DNA of 64,000 bases from Brevinema_A sp051647535 (GTDB lineage Bacteria; Spirochaetota; Brevinematia; Brevinematales; Brevinemataceae). Shown here piece by piece: positions 37,155 through 46,443 of the stretch (the first letter of the stretch is position 1; each line of letters begins with the position of its first letter). The notes under the pieces were generated by a model that saw only the letters and a program-made list of their open reading frames with translations, did not search any database and was not told where the DNA came from. Position numbers and translations under genes: made by a program. The stretch is from positions 62,001 through 126,000 of the forward strand of contig JBOFEA010000015.1 in NCBI GenBank assembly GCA_051647535.1, read 5' to 3'.

Positions 37155-37874
37155 ATGTTTTTAGATGTTAAAAATATTTCATTCAAATATCCGAATGTTG
37201 CGTCCGATACCATTGATAAATTGAGTTTCTCTTTGGAAAAAAATAAGATTGCTGCAATTATGGGAACAAGCGGATCAGGAAAAAGTACACTATTAAAAAT
37301 ACTTGCCGGTTTCGAAGATCCTTATGAAGGATCAATAATCTTAGATAAAAGAGAATTGATTGGAAAAAACTATGTTATTACCGAAAAACGAAATATAGGT
37401 ATGGTATTCCAAAACTATATTCTCTTCCCTCATCTTACTGTATCGGAAAATATTTTATTTGGATTGGATCATTCATCGCTATACCAACACAACAAAAAAG
37501 AACGCCTAGAAGAAATTTTAACATTAATCGAAATGACAAATTTTCGTGACGCACTACCGCATACCTTATCTGGGGGACAACAACAACGAACGGCATTAGG
37601 AAGAGCTCTTGCCCCTAGCCCTCAGCTATTGTTACTAGACGAACCGCTTTCAAATCTTGATGTTGGTTTAAAAAATAAAATCCGCTTGGAAATGAAAAAT
37701 ATCCTCAAAAAATCAGGTTCAACTGTATTGATGGTAACTCATAATGCAGGAGATTTGGACATTGCAGATTATATTTTCCTCATTGACAAAGGAACTTTTA
37801 CCAAACAAGGTACCTTAGAAGAACTTCGTAATGATAAAAACTGCCCTTATATTGATTACTTTACACATAGATAA
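37155..37874 (+). CDS. Iron(III) ABC transporter ATP-binding protein
   Basis: FbpC/FutC-like ATPase, 239 aa. Walker A GTSGSGKST, signature LSGGQQQRTALGRA, Walker B LLLLDEPLSNLD, H-loop VTHNAGD. It lacks the long C-terminal TOBE region of FbpC/PotA. AAGGAAG lies before the ATG. Last gene of the operon, with a terminator shared with galE. Confidence 0.88.
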   Translation: MFLDVKNISFKYPNVASDTIDKLSFSLEKNKIAAIMGTSGSGKSTLLKILAGFEDPYEGSIILDKRELIGKNYVITEKRNIGMVFQNYILFPHLTVSENILFGLDHSSLYQHNKKERLEEILTLIEMTNFRDALPHTLSGGQQQRTALGRALAPSPQLLLLDEPLSNLDVGLKNKIRLEMKNILKKSGSTVLMVTHNAGDLDIADYIFLIDKGTFTKQGTLEELRNDKNCPYIDYFTHR

Positions 37875-37932
37875 TTTAAATCCGCCATATAAATTTACAA
37901 ATATCCGACATTTCTTCACCAAATTCTCTCCA

Positions 37933-37961
37933 AAAAAAACACTCTCAAAGAGAGTGTTTTA
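37933..37961. terminator. Bidirectional terminator between the iron operon and galE
   Basis: Hairpin AAAACACTCTC / GAGAGTGTTTT with A and T flanks. It overlaps the galE stop codon. Confidence 0.88.
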
Positions 37962-38948
37962 ATAAGGTTTATTATTTGCCCAATACCAAGCAGTTTTTAT
38001 AATTTCATCCAATCCGTATTTAGCTTTCCAAGCTAACACATTATTAGCCTTAGAAGGATTTGCAACTAATTGAGGTGGATCTCCCGGACGCCGGTCGCTT
38101 TCAACAACTGTAAAATCAACTCCGGTAATTGCCTTAGATTTGGAAATAATTTCTCTTACTGAAAAGCCTCGACCGGTTCCCAAATTAAAATCATCAGAAA
38201 CTTTTTCCCGAATCATTCTCTCCATCCCCATAATATGGGCTTCAGCAAGGTCTGTCACGTGAATATAATCACGAATACATGTTCCATCAGGTGTTGGATA
38301 ATCCGTTCCAAAAATCCCTATCTGCTCTCTTTGTCCGGCAGCTGTTTCCATAGCAATGCTGATAACATGAGTTGCAGGAAAATAAGACTGACCCAGCTTA
38401 CCTTCAGGATCTGCACCACAAGCATTAAAATAACGAAAAATAGTGTATTGAAAATCATGATAAGCATGTGCATAATCTTTCAACATGATTTCTACCATCA
38501 ATTTGGTATTTCCATAAGGATTAATAGGCAGTTTAGAATGAGTTTCATCAATAAGCAGAGTATGAGGATTGCCAAATACCGCAGCTGTACTGCTGAAAAC
38601 AAAATTATTAATATTTGCTTTACGCATTGCTTCCAGTAGAGTGAAAATTTTTACCAAATTATTTTCATAGTATAGTGCAGGATTACTTACGGAAGCACCC
38701 ACTTCAATATAAGCTGCAAAATGCATTACTGCTGAAATATTATATTTCTTAAAAATATCAGCAAGTAGTGCTTCATTGCCTAAATCACCTTCAATAAATT
38801 CAATTTCTGTAGAAATTTGATCTAACGACTGCCGATATCCTTTAGAAAGATTATCCAATACAATGACTTTATAACCTTTATTATAAAGACTTTTCACAGT
38901 ATGCGAACCAATATATCCGGCTCCGCCTACAACTAAAATTTGATCCAT
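37959..38948 (-). CDS. galE: UDP-glucose 4-epimerase
   Basis: NAD-dependent short-chain dehydrogenase-type epimerase interconverting UDP-glucose and UDP-galactose (or the GlcNAc pair). Rossmann motif VVGGAGYIGSHTV, catalytic Ser in VFSSTAAVFG and the Y-x3-K pair in NPYGNTKLMVE, with FRYFNACGADP typical of GalE. Length 329 aa is normal. Supplies sugars for surface glycans, in keeping with neighbouring glycan genes. Confidence 0.92.
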   Translation of the reverse strand: MDQILVVGGAGYIGSHTVKSLYNKGYKVIVLDNLSKGYRQSLDQISTEIEFIEGDLGNEALLADIFKKYNISAVMHFAAYIEVGASVSNPALYYENNLVKIFTLLEAMRKANINNFVFSSTAAVFGNPHTLLIDETHSKLPINPYGNTKLMVEIMLKDYAHAYHDFQYTIFRYFNACGADPEGKLGQSYFPATHVISIAMETAAGQREQIGIFGTDYPTPDGTCIRDYIHVTDLAEAHIMGMERMIREKVSDDFNLGTGRGFSVREIISKSKAITGVDFTVVESDRRPGDPPQLVANPSKANNVLAWKAKYGLDEIIKTAWYWANNKPY

Positions 38949-39381
38949 GTTTATATCCTAACATTTCTTTGTTAATATTATCGGTATTTTTATTCTATCA
39001 TAAAATTCTACCATACAATGTTTTCAACTACTGATTATTTTTATTGATTGACAAAAGTTAAGAATACAAAAATGAAATTTACAGTAATTTGATATTATTA
39101 CTCTTTATCAGTATAATATGTTAATTATAACACTTAACATTATATTTGACAATATTTGAAACAAATTTTCAGCCCTTATTACAACCATACAACTTTTAAC
39201 ACTCTGTTTAATCTTAATATATTCACAACAAGACTCTGAACCAAACAAAAATTTAACAATTTGCCATTAAAAGGGAATAATAATGCTTATTATGTAAGGT
39301 CAATATTTATATATGTCGATTTATAAGAAAATCAACATAACATCAGTCAAAAAAGAGTGATAAAACCATATGAGGAATACC
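38949..39381. other. Intergenic region between divergent galE and dehydratase genes
   Basis: About 430 AT-rich bases; must contain two divergent promoters. No RNA gene or clear hairpin recognised. Confidence 0.4.
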
Positions 39382-40395
39382 ATGTTTAAGGATAAAACAC
39401 TTGTCATTACAGGAGGAACAGGTTCTTTTGGAAACCAAATGCTTCGTTACTTTCTTGACCATACAGAAATCAAACAAGTACGGGTATTCTCCCGCGATGA
39501 AGAAAAACAAGATAAAATGAGAACGGAGTTAAAAGACACCCGTATCAAATATTATATTGGCGACATTAGAAATTTTGAAAGCCTTGATGATGCATTCAAA
39601 GGATCGGATTTTGTGTTTCACGCAGCAGCACTAAAACAGGTTCCTTCATGTGAATTCTATCCTATGGAAGCCGTTCAAACCAACATTATCGGATCAAATA
39701 ATGTATTAAATGCCGCTATTAAAAACAATATTAAAAATCTTATTATGCTGTCTACCGATAAAGCAGTTGAGCCGCTCAGCACTATGGGAATGACTAAAGC
39801 AATAATGGAAAAATTAATGATTGCCAAATCCCGTACTGTCGATTCATCTCAAATTACCTTATGTGCTACCAGATACGGTAATGTCATAGGATCACGTGGA
39901 TCTGTTATTCCACTATTTATTAAGCAATGCAAAGAAAATATTCCCATGACGGTCACCAATCCTAATATGACACGTTTTTTGATGAGTCTTGAAGAATCCG
40001 TCGATTTAGTACTTTTTGCTTTTAATCATGCAAAGAATGGAGATATTTTCATTCAAAAAGCACCCGCTTGTACGATTGGAGATTTGGCATTAGCAATCAG
40101 ACAATTATTCAATCCCAACAATGAAATAAAAATTATTGGAGAAAGACACGGCGAAAAACTTCACGAACATCTCATTGGGCCGGACGAACTCTTTAAAGCT
40201 GAGGACTTAGGACAGTTTTTCAGAATACCTAAAGATGAACGCGACCTCAATTACGACAAGCAAACAATTAATCGTAACTGCCAATTTTCAGAAAACGAAA
40301 AGTTCAACTCTTCCAATACTACTCAATTAGATATTGACGGTATTATACAAAAACTGCTTGAGTTAGATTATATACAGCAAGAACTAAAAAATTAA
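39382..40395 (+). CDS. UDP-N-acetylglucosamine 4,6-dehydratase/5-epimerase (CapE/FnlA-like)
   Basis: Extended SDR enzyme making modified amino-sugar precursors for capsule or O-antigen glycans. TGGTGSFGNQMLRYF for NAD binding, FSRDEEKQDKMR typical of this group, HAAALKQVPSCEFYPMEAV, and the catalytic segment STDKAVEPLSTMGMTK, where Met replaces the usual Tyr as in CapE/PseB-type enzymes. FnlA/CapE rather than PseB is suggested by the long C-terminal tail, but PseB remains possible. The start at 39382 has GAGG seven bases upstream. The usual partner genes (fnlB, fnlC) are not adjacent. Confidence 0.82.
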   Translation: MFKDKTLVITGGTGSFGNQMLRYFLDHTEIKQVRVFSRDEEKQDKMRTELKDTRIKYYIGDIRNFESLDDAFKGSDFVFHAAALKQVPSCEFYPMEAVQTNIIGSNNVLNAAIKNNIKNLIMLSTDKAVEPLSTMGMTKAIMEKLMIAKSRTVDSSQITLCATRYGNVIGSRGSVIPLFIKQCKENIPMTVTNPNMTRFLMSLEESVDLVLFAFNHAKNGDIFIQKAPACTIGDLALAIRQLFNPNNEIKIIGERHGEKLHEHLIGPDELFKAEDLGQFFRIPKDERDLNYDKQTINRNCQFSENEKFNSSNTTQLDIDGIIQKLLELDYIQQELKN

Positions 40396-40450
40396 TATAT
40401 TTTATTCAGTGACCGTATGCGGTGATCCGAATTATATGAATAGTTATTAT

Positions 40451-41467
40451 TTATCTCCAAAATCGTTTCAATAAACAATATATTGGGTGGTCAGCTCTGA
40501 TAAATCTCTCTTGCATTGAAATAAGTTTTTTTATTACCATGCGATAAACTCTTTTCATTGACACGTTGTACTCAACATCAAACATAACACGTGCAAGATG
40601 TTGAGCTCCAAATACTTTTATAAATTCCGGAAACAATATATTCCAATCAAGCTTCTGATATACCGATTTGACATCCTGCAACCGATCAATCATTTGCTTG
40701 TCCCTTAACCGGTCAAAACAATCTTCAGCAAGATGATGACGAACTCCAAAACGCTTAAATGCCTCAAATATCTTAGTAATCAAATCCAAATCCTGTTTAA
40801 TCTTTTCCAAATCCATGTTTTTTCGAGTAGCACTATCTAAATTACATTCATTATAGTAATAACATACGTTTGGTATATTGCTCCACGATTCAGCAAAATA
40901 TAAATAACAAATAAAAAATAACACATCTTCCGATAATACCAATCTATCTTTGACATTAAGCTCTTGATACACGTTCACAGCCAACTCTCTTCTAAAAACA
41001 AACTGCCAAAGAGAACAATGAATAAAAGCTTTTTGATTAGTATATAACTGAAATAAATTGATTCCCAGTGCTTCACGATAAGATTTTTTCTTTACTTGTC
41101 CGTTTGGAGAAACAACATTAACAGAATGCATTACGATATCAGTTTTGCCTTTTTGAAATTGTGCAGCAATATAATAGCAAGCATTTACATCCAACCAATC
41201 ATCAGGATCAGCATAAAAAATATACTCTCCTAACGCATATTCGGCTCCAAATTCTCTAGCAGCAAAACTACCTTTGTTTTGATCGAATTTTATATACTTA
41301 ACCGTAGGATAATTATAGCATATTTCTTCACAATTTCCCGGAGAACCATCATCTACAACAATTATTTCAATATTTTTATATGTTTGATTAATACACGAAT
41401 CCAAACACTTCGGCAAAAATTGTTCTGTTTTATACACAGGTATGATAATAGAAATTAACGGATTCAC
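40451..41467 (-). CDS. Family 2 glycosyltransferase (A)
   Basis: GT-A fold transferase, probably for surface polysaccharide. N-terminal ISIIIPVYKTEQFLPKCLDS, VVDDGSPGN (nucleotide-sugar binding Asp pair) and YADPDDWLDV (D-x-D-like metal site). The C-terminal 200 residues are helical, without clear membrane segments. AGGAGG at 41475-41480 sits directly against the first ATG (41473) but seven bases before GTG 41467, so GTG is preferred. It shares the pattern ADPDDW, then YYYNE, then SATR with the second transferase at 45.3 kb, marking them as paralogues. Confidence 0.85.
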   Translation of the reverse strand: MNPLISIIIPVYKTEQFLPKCLDSCINQTYKNIEIIVVDDGSPGNCEEICYNYPTVKYIKFDQNKGSFAAREFGAEYALGEYIFYADPDDWLDVNACYYIAAQFQKGKTDIVMHSVNVVSPNGQVKKKSYREALGINLFQLYTNQKAFIHCSLWQFVFRRELAVNVYQELNVKDRLVLSEDVLFFICYLYFAESWSNIPNVCYYYNECNLDSATRKNMDLEKIKQDLDLITKIFEAFKRFGVRHHLAEDCFDRLRDKQMIDRLQDVKSVYQKLDWNILFPEFIKVFGAQHLARVMFDVEYNVSMKRVYRMVIKKLISMQERFIRADHPIYCLLKRFWR

Positions 41468-41555
41468 CCTCATCCCTCCTATAAAATTGGTATTACGTCA
41501 ATTACTAATCGTATTCATCATATAAGCAAAAATACTCTGTAATACCATTAAGAGC

Positions 41556-41589
41556 CGATATTATTTCATCCAGTAAAGAAATAATATCG
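41556..41589. repeat. Perfect 12-bp inverted repeat
   Basis: CGATATTATTTC and GAAATAATATCG around a 10-base loop, about 90 bases upstream of the leftward glycosyltransferase. No T run. Could be an operator or an mRNA hairpin. Confidence 0.6.
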
Positions 41590-41810
41590 ATATTGCAATA
41601 TATTCTAACACAATAAACATTGTTTTTCAATATTATTAATTTTCACCCCCATATAAAAAATACACTACCTTCATATCTAAACAAGGAACACTAATTATTG
41701 ACAGAGAAATAAAGTATAAATAAAATAATGACTTTGTAATTGGTAAAACAGAAAAATATACAAAAACCTCAATTTAATAAGTTAATAATTACATTAATTC
41801 TATAATGAGA

Positions 41811-41839
41811 TTGGCTCATATAAAATGATATGTTAGAAT
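41811..41839 (+). promoter_or_regulatory. Degenerate copy of the downstream lipoprotein promoter
   Basis: TTGGCT, 17-base spacer, TAGAAT. The spacer CATATAAAATGATATGT differs from the one at 42585 by only one base, and ACATTAATT precedes both. Confidence 0.5.
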
Positions 41840-42063
41840 TATATCCAAAGCAGATATAGAACACAAAGTTCAAATAATTATTTTTTTTTGGAGGGTACAT
41901 TTCTTAAAATATAAAGAAAGACATTTAAGGAAAGTATTGGATTTCTGATATTTTTATGCTATAATAAAGTAGCAAAATATTGTTCTACATTGATATTTAA
42001 AATAGATAAAAATTAAAGAAAGTGAGTTAATAATTTGAATAATATCAATTTGGAGGAATAATT

Positions 42064-42536
42064 ATGTTATTTTTAAAACATTAACTATGTTATTTGTTTT
42101 AGTCCTATTGTTGACCTCTTGTTCAGTACTTGATTCACAAAGTCAAAATTTAGTTGATGAAAAAGAAAGTGTTATTGTTGATAAGGGTATTGTTGATAAA
42201 AGTATACAACAGCCTTCTATCGAAAAGATTTTTATTAAAAAACTTGCCGGCAAATATGTTCAATGTAGAAGTCCATTTAATGGTGGTAAATATCTAATGT
42301 ATTTATCTTATCGGGCAACTTTTAGAGCTAATGGTGATTTTCATAATCGCCTGTAGATCCCAAATAAATTATTTTTGTTAACACAGTATACAGTCAGGTA
42401 ATAAGCTAATTTTAAAATTATAGGTCCTGATAAGTGGGATAATTGCGTTGCAGAATATTTTCAACACAATAACAATCTTAGAGAAATGTGGGTTCTTACA
42501 AATACTCCAGACTATATTCTATTAAAAGAACAATAA
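42064..42536 (+). pseudogene. Broken lipoprotein gene
   Basis: GGAGG precedes ATG 42064, but that frame stops after six codons. One extra T in the run at 42070-42074 would join it to the lipoprotein signal read from 42087 (MLFVLVLLLTSC, lipobox LTSC). That frame ends at 42356. About 70 bases later another frame reads GPDKWDNCVAEYFQHNNNLRE to a stop at 42536. So at least two frame lesions break a protein of about 150 residues. The promoter is a degenerate copy of that of the intact lipoprotein next door. No known family. Confidence 0.6.
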
Positions 42537-42578
42537 ACATATAAAATTATAATATAAATAAAAATGACATTAATTAGC

Positions 42579-42607
42579 TTGACACATATAAAATTATATG
42601 TTAAAAT
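42579..42607 (+). promoter_or_regulatory. Promoter of the 42.7 kb lipoprotein gene
   Basis: TTGACA, 17-base spacer, TAAAAT. The spacer sequence recurs upstream of the broken lipoprotein. Confidence 0.75.
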
Positions 42608-42656
42608 GTAATGGAAACGAATTAATAAAAGATAAATTATAAAACAGGAATGTACC

Positions 42657-43586
42657 ATGTTAAAAAAAATAACTATGCTAGTAGCAATTACTTTAGCCGG
42701 TTGTGCTGTAAATCCAGCAGATAAGCAATCCAGACAATCTTTGGTTGAATCAGGAGAATATGCAGGACAATCTAAAAAATCTTCTGTCTTTCTTACTCCT
42801 GAAGAAGCGAGAGCTTATGTTGAAGGATTTGCATCAGATTATGAACCTATCGTAGGTGCTTATTTCCCTATTGATAACAAATACGCTATGTATGTTAAAG
42901 AAGATACCGTATTTGAAACACGTAATATTGGAGAGTCTGTTGATAATCCTATATTAGTTTTCAAAGCTTCTAACCCAAGTGCTATAGGAGATCAAATTGT
43001 AACCATTTATATGGACACTAATTCTGGAATTACTCCTAAGTTTGAGATTACCAGTAAAACATCTGCAAATTTCGAGCTTACAATTGAAACTGTTAGTGGT
43101 ATTTCGATTACAAAAGAAATTGAAATCGAAATTATTGAGGATAAATTATACTTAGACAAAGTGGCTGTAGGTATTAAAAAACCTATCATAGATAAAGAAA
43201 ATACTGCAGATGACGTAGACAGACTCATGTATGCACTTACATTTAATAGAAAATATGTAGCAACTAAAAATGTTTTTGCTGGTGAATATGGTGGAAAGAA
43301 CTTATTTATTAATAAAAACGGTACTGAAATCGAAACTTATGCAAAAATAGAAAACAAAAAAGTTCTTGCTTTAAGTTTCAGAATTTTAAATAAAAATTCT
43401 AATGAATCTGATATTTATAAAATGGAAGGTGTTTTCGGCGAACAGAATATACTGTCATCAACTCTTGCTGGTTTTTCACTCGTAGTTGATAATACTACAG
43501 TTATTCCTGGTTTTACTAATTATGTTGAATTGATAGATGGTCAATTCATTTTGAATGGAGTAACTATTGCAAGTGAAGTTAAATAA
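42657..43586 (+). CDS. Hypothetical lipoprotein
   Basis: 309 residues, lipoprotein signal MLKKITMLVAITLAGC with lipobox LAGC. The mature protein starts with a polar linker, then an all-beta-looking soluble region (for example VETRNIGESV-like strands, FELTIETVSGISITKEIEIEI). No family recognised. AGGA lies 7 bases before ATG 42657. It has its own promoter and a very long terminator hairpin. It lies beside a broken gene with a look-alike promoter, suggesting a duplicated lipoprotein family. Confidence 0.75.
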   Translation: MLKKITMLVAITLAGCAVNPADKQSRQSLVESGEYAGQSKKSSVFLTPEEARAYVEGFASDYEPIVGAYFPIDNKYAMYVKEDTVFETRNIGESVDNPILVFKASNPSAIGDQIVTIYMDTNSGITPKFEITSKTSANFELTIETVSGISITKEIEIEIIEDKLYLDKVAVGIKKPIIDKENTADDVDRLMYALTFNRKYVATKNVFAGEYGGKNLFINKNGTEIETYAKIENKKVLALSFRILNKNSNESDIYKMEGVFGEQNILSSTLAGFSLVVDNTTVIPGFTNYVELIDGQFILNGVTIASEVK

Positions 43587-43622
43587 ATTTGCTTGTTAAA
43601 ACTCTTCATTGAAATACCTAGA

Positions 43623-43799
43623 TTAATCTTCTAATACTAACAAAAAAACAAACCTATCTATTAGAGATAGGTTTGTTTTTTTGTTAGTAGGTTTTATTTC
43701 GTATACAAATAACTTTCCACCGGAAACACCTTCTGAAAAAGTTTGTATTTTTGCTGTTTCTTGACTAGAATGATTTTGTTGATTCGCTGTATTACTCAT
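43623..43799 (-). CDS. Possible small protein whose end runs through a terminator
   Basis: ATG 43799 has a strong TAGGAG site 6 bases upstream. The reading MSNTANQQNHSSQETAKIQT continues to FSEGVSGGKLFVYEIKPTN, and then the last 20 codons cross the perfect hairpin belonging to the neighbouring lipoprotein terminator. A natural protein is unlikely to end that way, so this may be a gene truncated when the terminator arrived. It is downstream of and cotranscribed with the broken membrane protein gene. Function unknown. Confidence 0.4.
   Translation of the reverse strand: MSNTANQQNHSSQETAKIQTFSEGVSGGKLFVYEIKPTNKKTNLSLIDRFVFLLVLED
43638..43688. terminator. Long perfect terminator hairpin
   Basis: Arms of about 23 bases (CTAACAAAAAAACAAACCTA and complement) around a 4-5 base loop, with a T-rich arm. 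Ends the lipoprotein transcript on the plus strand. Confidence 0.88.
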
Positions 43800-43811
43800 A
43801 AATTCTCCTAT

Positions 43812-44297
43812 TTAATTCTTTTTCTTCCATTCATAATATGTTTTTTCTATATTCTGATACGCTTTAGGATCACCTTTTTGTTCTCTAGATATATATCCAA
43901 TGCAGATAAGTATTCATCTTCATAAATAAGTTCAAATCCATGTCCAAAACATTTGCATAACAATCTTATCATCAAAATATTGCTTTTGATGTAATAAACT
44001 TATAAGCTCTAATTCATTTAACAAGTTCAAATATAGTATCTCTAATTTTGTTGAATTATTTACATCTTGTGATTCTTTGTCGTTTAAACTATCAATTTCT
44101 TTTAGAATAGTATTTCTGTATTCTTTAAATTTATAATGCATATCCAACATTTTATCAATTTTCCAATGCTTAATACCATCATAAGCAAATAATAAAGAAA
44201 TAATTCCTATTACTACTCCTAAAAAACCACTATGATTCATAGCCCATTCTAAAATATATTTTATCAATCTCATACTATACAATATAGCAAAAATCAT
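43812..44297 (-). pseudogene. Broken membrane protein gene
   Basis: Reads from near 44297 as a protein with one membrane segment (FLGVVIGIISLLFAYDGIKH) and a helical cytoplasmic tail, stopping at 43932. The text continues in another frame as GHGFELIYEDEYLSALD, then in a third as GYISREQKGDPKAYQNIEKT to a stop at 43812. Two frameshifts therefore split a protein of about 160 residues. No family named. The true start is unclear because none of the candidate ATGs has a good ribosome-binding site. Confidence 0.55.
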
Positions 44298-44314
44298 ACT
44301 TATAAACTATTTTA

Positions 44315-44608
44315 TCTTATAATATACGGATATATATTATAAGAAAGTGGAAACTACTAATTTTACAGCATTTTGAAAAAAGACAGTATAATGCATACAA
44401 GCAAGTTGAAATAAAAATGATTAGGAATTTTCCATAAAGTTTAAGAACCAAATTCAAAGTATTGGAATCAGATTGTTGTATTATCCGAATAGAATATCTA
44501 CAGATTCCTTCTAAAATAGAATACTATTTATCAAAACAAGGATTTAGTTTATTAACGTTGCTTGTGAGATGGGAAATTAACCCTTCTCAACAAAAACAAT
44601 TATCTTAA
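44315..44608 (+). pseudogene. HxlR-family transcriptional regulator, inactivated
   Basis: One continuous frame matches the HxlR winged helix: RKWKLLILQHF (family GGKWKLLIL), a degenerate middle ending NFP, a TAA stop, then SLRTKFKVLESDCCIIRIEY and IPSKIEYYLSKQGFSLL (family PPKVEYxLTxxGxSL), ending with a conserved Trp and a stop at 44606. There is no ATG; a stop codon precedes the match. It is a dead remnant of a redox- or drug-responsive regulator gene. Confidence 0.65.
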
Positions 44609-45342
44609 AAACACACTATCTTTTAGATGCAATCTACTATGAATAAAATAAATTGCATAGAAACAAAAATTCCTCCCTCTACCCACAAAAAAATACTCAT
44701 ATCTTTCATAATAATTTTATAGAAAACACTTATAAATATATACTTTTATATTTCAATACTTTTAATATAAAAGTATTTATAATGTTTTACTGTACCAACA
44801 ATAAAAAAATTATAAATAGTTTTGGATTAATATCTTGACAAAAATAAAAATAAAATAGTATAATAAAAAAAATTATTAAATATTTTTTAGTACTTGAAGA
44901 AACCTTTCCTTTCGTACATAAAAAAATAATTATACTTAAAAATCAGTATAATTATATATCTCTTTCTGAATTTACTTGGTTTGAAAAATTCTCAATCTTA
45001 TATCTATTTACTACCAGTATATAATACTATAATATATTTCAAAAATTTTATCTCACACAAACACAAGTACTTGTTGGTACGGATACGAACAATATTATAT
45101 ACCTATAATAAGTGGTAGATTACAGCAAATGATTTTACAAACTCTATCTATCTCATATAAAATTATTAGTGAGTAATAAGTATATAAAAATTGAACATAT
45201 ACTTAGAATAAACATCGAAATAAAAAAACTTATATTTTATTAAGTATACATATTATCTTGACAAAACCATAAAATCTATCAGCGTTTTACTACCTTGCGA
45301 AAAAATACTTATCAAATTAATTTCATCAAAGGAGTTGTACTA
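44609..45342. other. Noncoding region with an orphan promoter
   Basis: Very AT-rich, no gene recognised. A near-perfect promoter (44835-44864) points right, about 480 bases before the glycosyltransferase start; it could give a long leader or a small RNA. Confidence 0.45.
44835..44864 (+). promoter_or_regulatory. Orphan consensus promoter
   Basis: TTGACA (44835-44840), 18-base spacer, TATAAT (44859-44864). No coding sequence within 450 bases. Confidence 0.55.
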
Positions 45343-46443
45343 ATGCTTTCTATTATTATTCCTATTTATAATAAAGCACATTATTTACCTCGCTGTTTGC
45401 AAAGTATTTTAAAATACAAAAATCAACCATTAGAAGTATTGTGTATTGATGATTGCTCATCTGACAACAGTATTGCTTTAATTGAAGAATATAGAAAAAA
45501 AGATTCTCGTGTTCGGTTAATCCAGAATAAGGAAAACATGGGAACATTTCTTACTCGTGCAAATGGTATTAGACAGGCAGAAGGTGATTATATTTTTTGT
45601 GTAGATCCCGATGATTATATTAATTCAGAGTGCTTTGACTTAGCTAAAGAATTTATGGGGAAAACAGATATTATTGTATTCAATACAGACTTTGTTATGA
45701 AAGATTATTCAGTATTTTTTGGTAATACAGGTGATGAATCATTACTGGGAAGTAATATTTTCCAAGCCTACGCCTCAACAAGATTAGAAAATTGGGGAAT
45801 GTCTCCAAAATTAATTAAAAGAGAAATCGCTTTAAAAGCTTTAGACGAATTAGATATTCATAAGCATTTGATTATTAATGAAGATCTACTCTTATATCTA
45901 CCTTGCACAATATTGTCTTCGTCTTTTCAACGTATAGATATAATTGCATATTATTATATGAATCATGACGAAGATAGTGCTACTAGAAGTGCAGTGACAT
46001 TCAACAAACTTGATAAAGATTTTCACGATTTGGAGATTACACTAACAAACTTGCAATCCTTTTTTCACAAATACAATTATGATTATGATAGTTATGGTAA
46101 AATATATCAAAACCTATTTCTCTTTTTCCATGATAAAATCTTGAATAGCAGTCTATCCGAAAATGATAAAAAAGTAGCTTCCAGAAAGCTTGCCGACATT
46201 ATTGGTGGAAAAACAATATACGAAACTTTTTTTGTTAATGATAAATATTTGAGATACATAAATAAATTAGTAAAAAAAGTATTTCATCTAACAGAAAAAA
46301 TTGTCCCTACCGGAACTATACATCGTAGTCTGCTTAAAATAATATTAGGATTTTGTTTTAATATAGTAAGAGCATGTTATCGAAAAACATATAGCCTATA
46401 CACACTGATACAAAAAAAAATAAACAAAAATAAGTTCACATAA
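45343..46443 (+). CDS. Family 2 glycosyltransferase (B)
   Basis: 366-residue GT-A transferase, paralogue of the one at 40.4 kb. MLSIIIPIYNKAHYLPRCLQ, CIDDCSSDNS and FCVDPDDYIN for nucleotide-sugar and metal binding, then YYYMNHDEDSATR. The C-terminal 50 residues are basic and hydrophobic and may touch the membrane. AAAGGAG lies eight bases before ATG 45343; a 48-base longer reading from TTG has no site. Isolated between noncoding stretches; surface-glycan role inferred. Confidence 0.83.
   Translation: MLSIIIPIYNKAHYLPRCLQSILKYKNQPLEVLCIDDCSSDNSIALIEEYRKKDSRVRLIQNKENMGTFLTRANGIRQAEGDYIFCVDPDDYINSECFDLAKEFMGKTDIIVFNTDFVMKDYSVFFGNTGDESLLGSNIFQAYASTRLENWGMSPKLIKREIALKALDELDIHKHLIINEDLLLYLPCTILSSSFQRIDIIAYYYMNHDEDSATRSAVTFNKLDKDFHDLEITLTNLQSFFHKYNYDYDSYGKIYQNLFLFFHDKILNSSLSENDKKVASRKLADIIGGKTIYETFFVNDKYLRYINKLVKKVFHLTEKIVPTGTIHRSLLKIILGFCFNIVRACYRKTYSLYTLIQKKINKNKFT

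Larger units (their letters stand above)
41468..42063. other. Noncoding region with an inverted repeat and a relic promoter
   Basis: No gene seen. It contains a perfect 12-bp inverted repeat (41556-41567 and 41578-41589) and a degenerate copy of the promoter used by the 42.7 kb lipoprotein (41811-41839). Confidence 0.5.
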
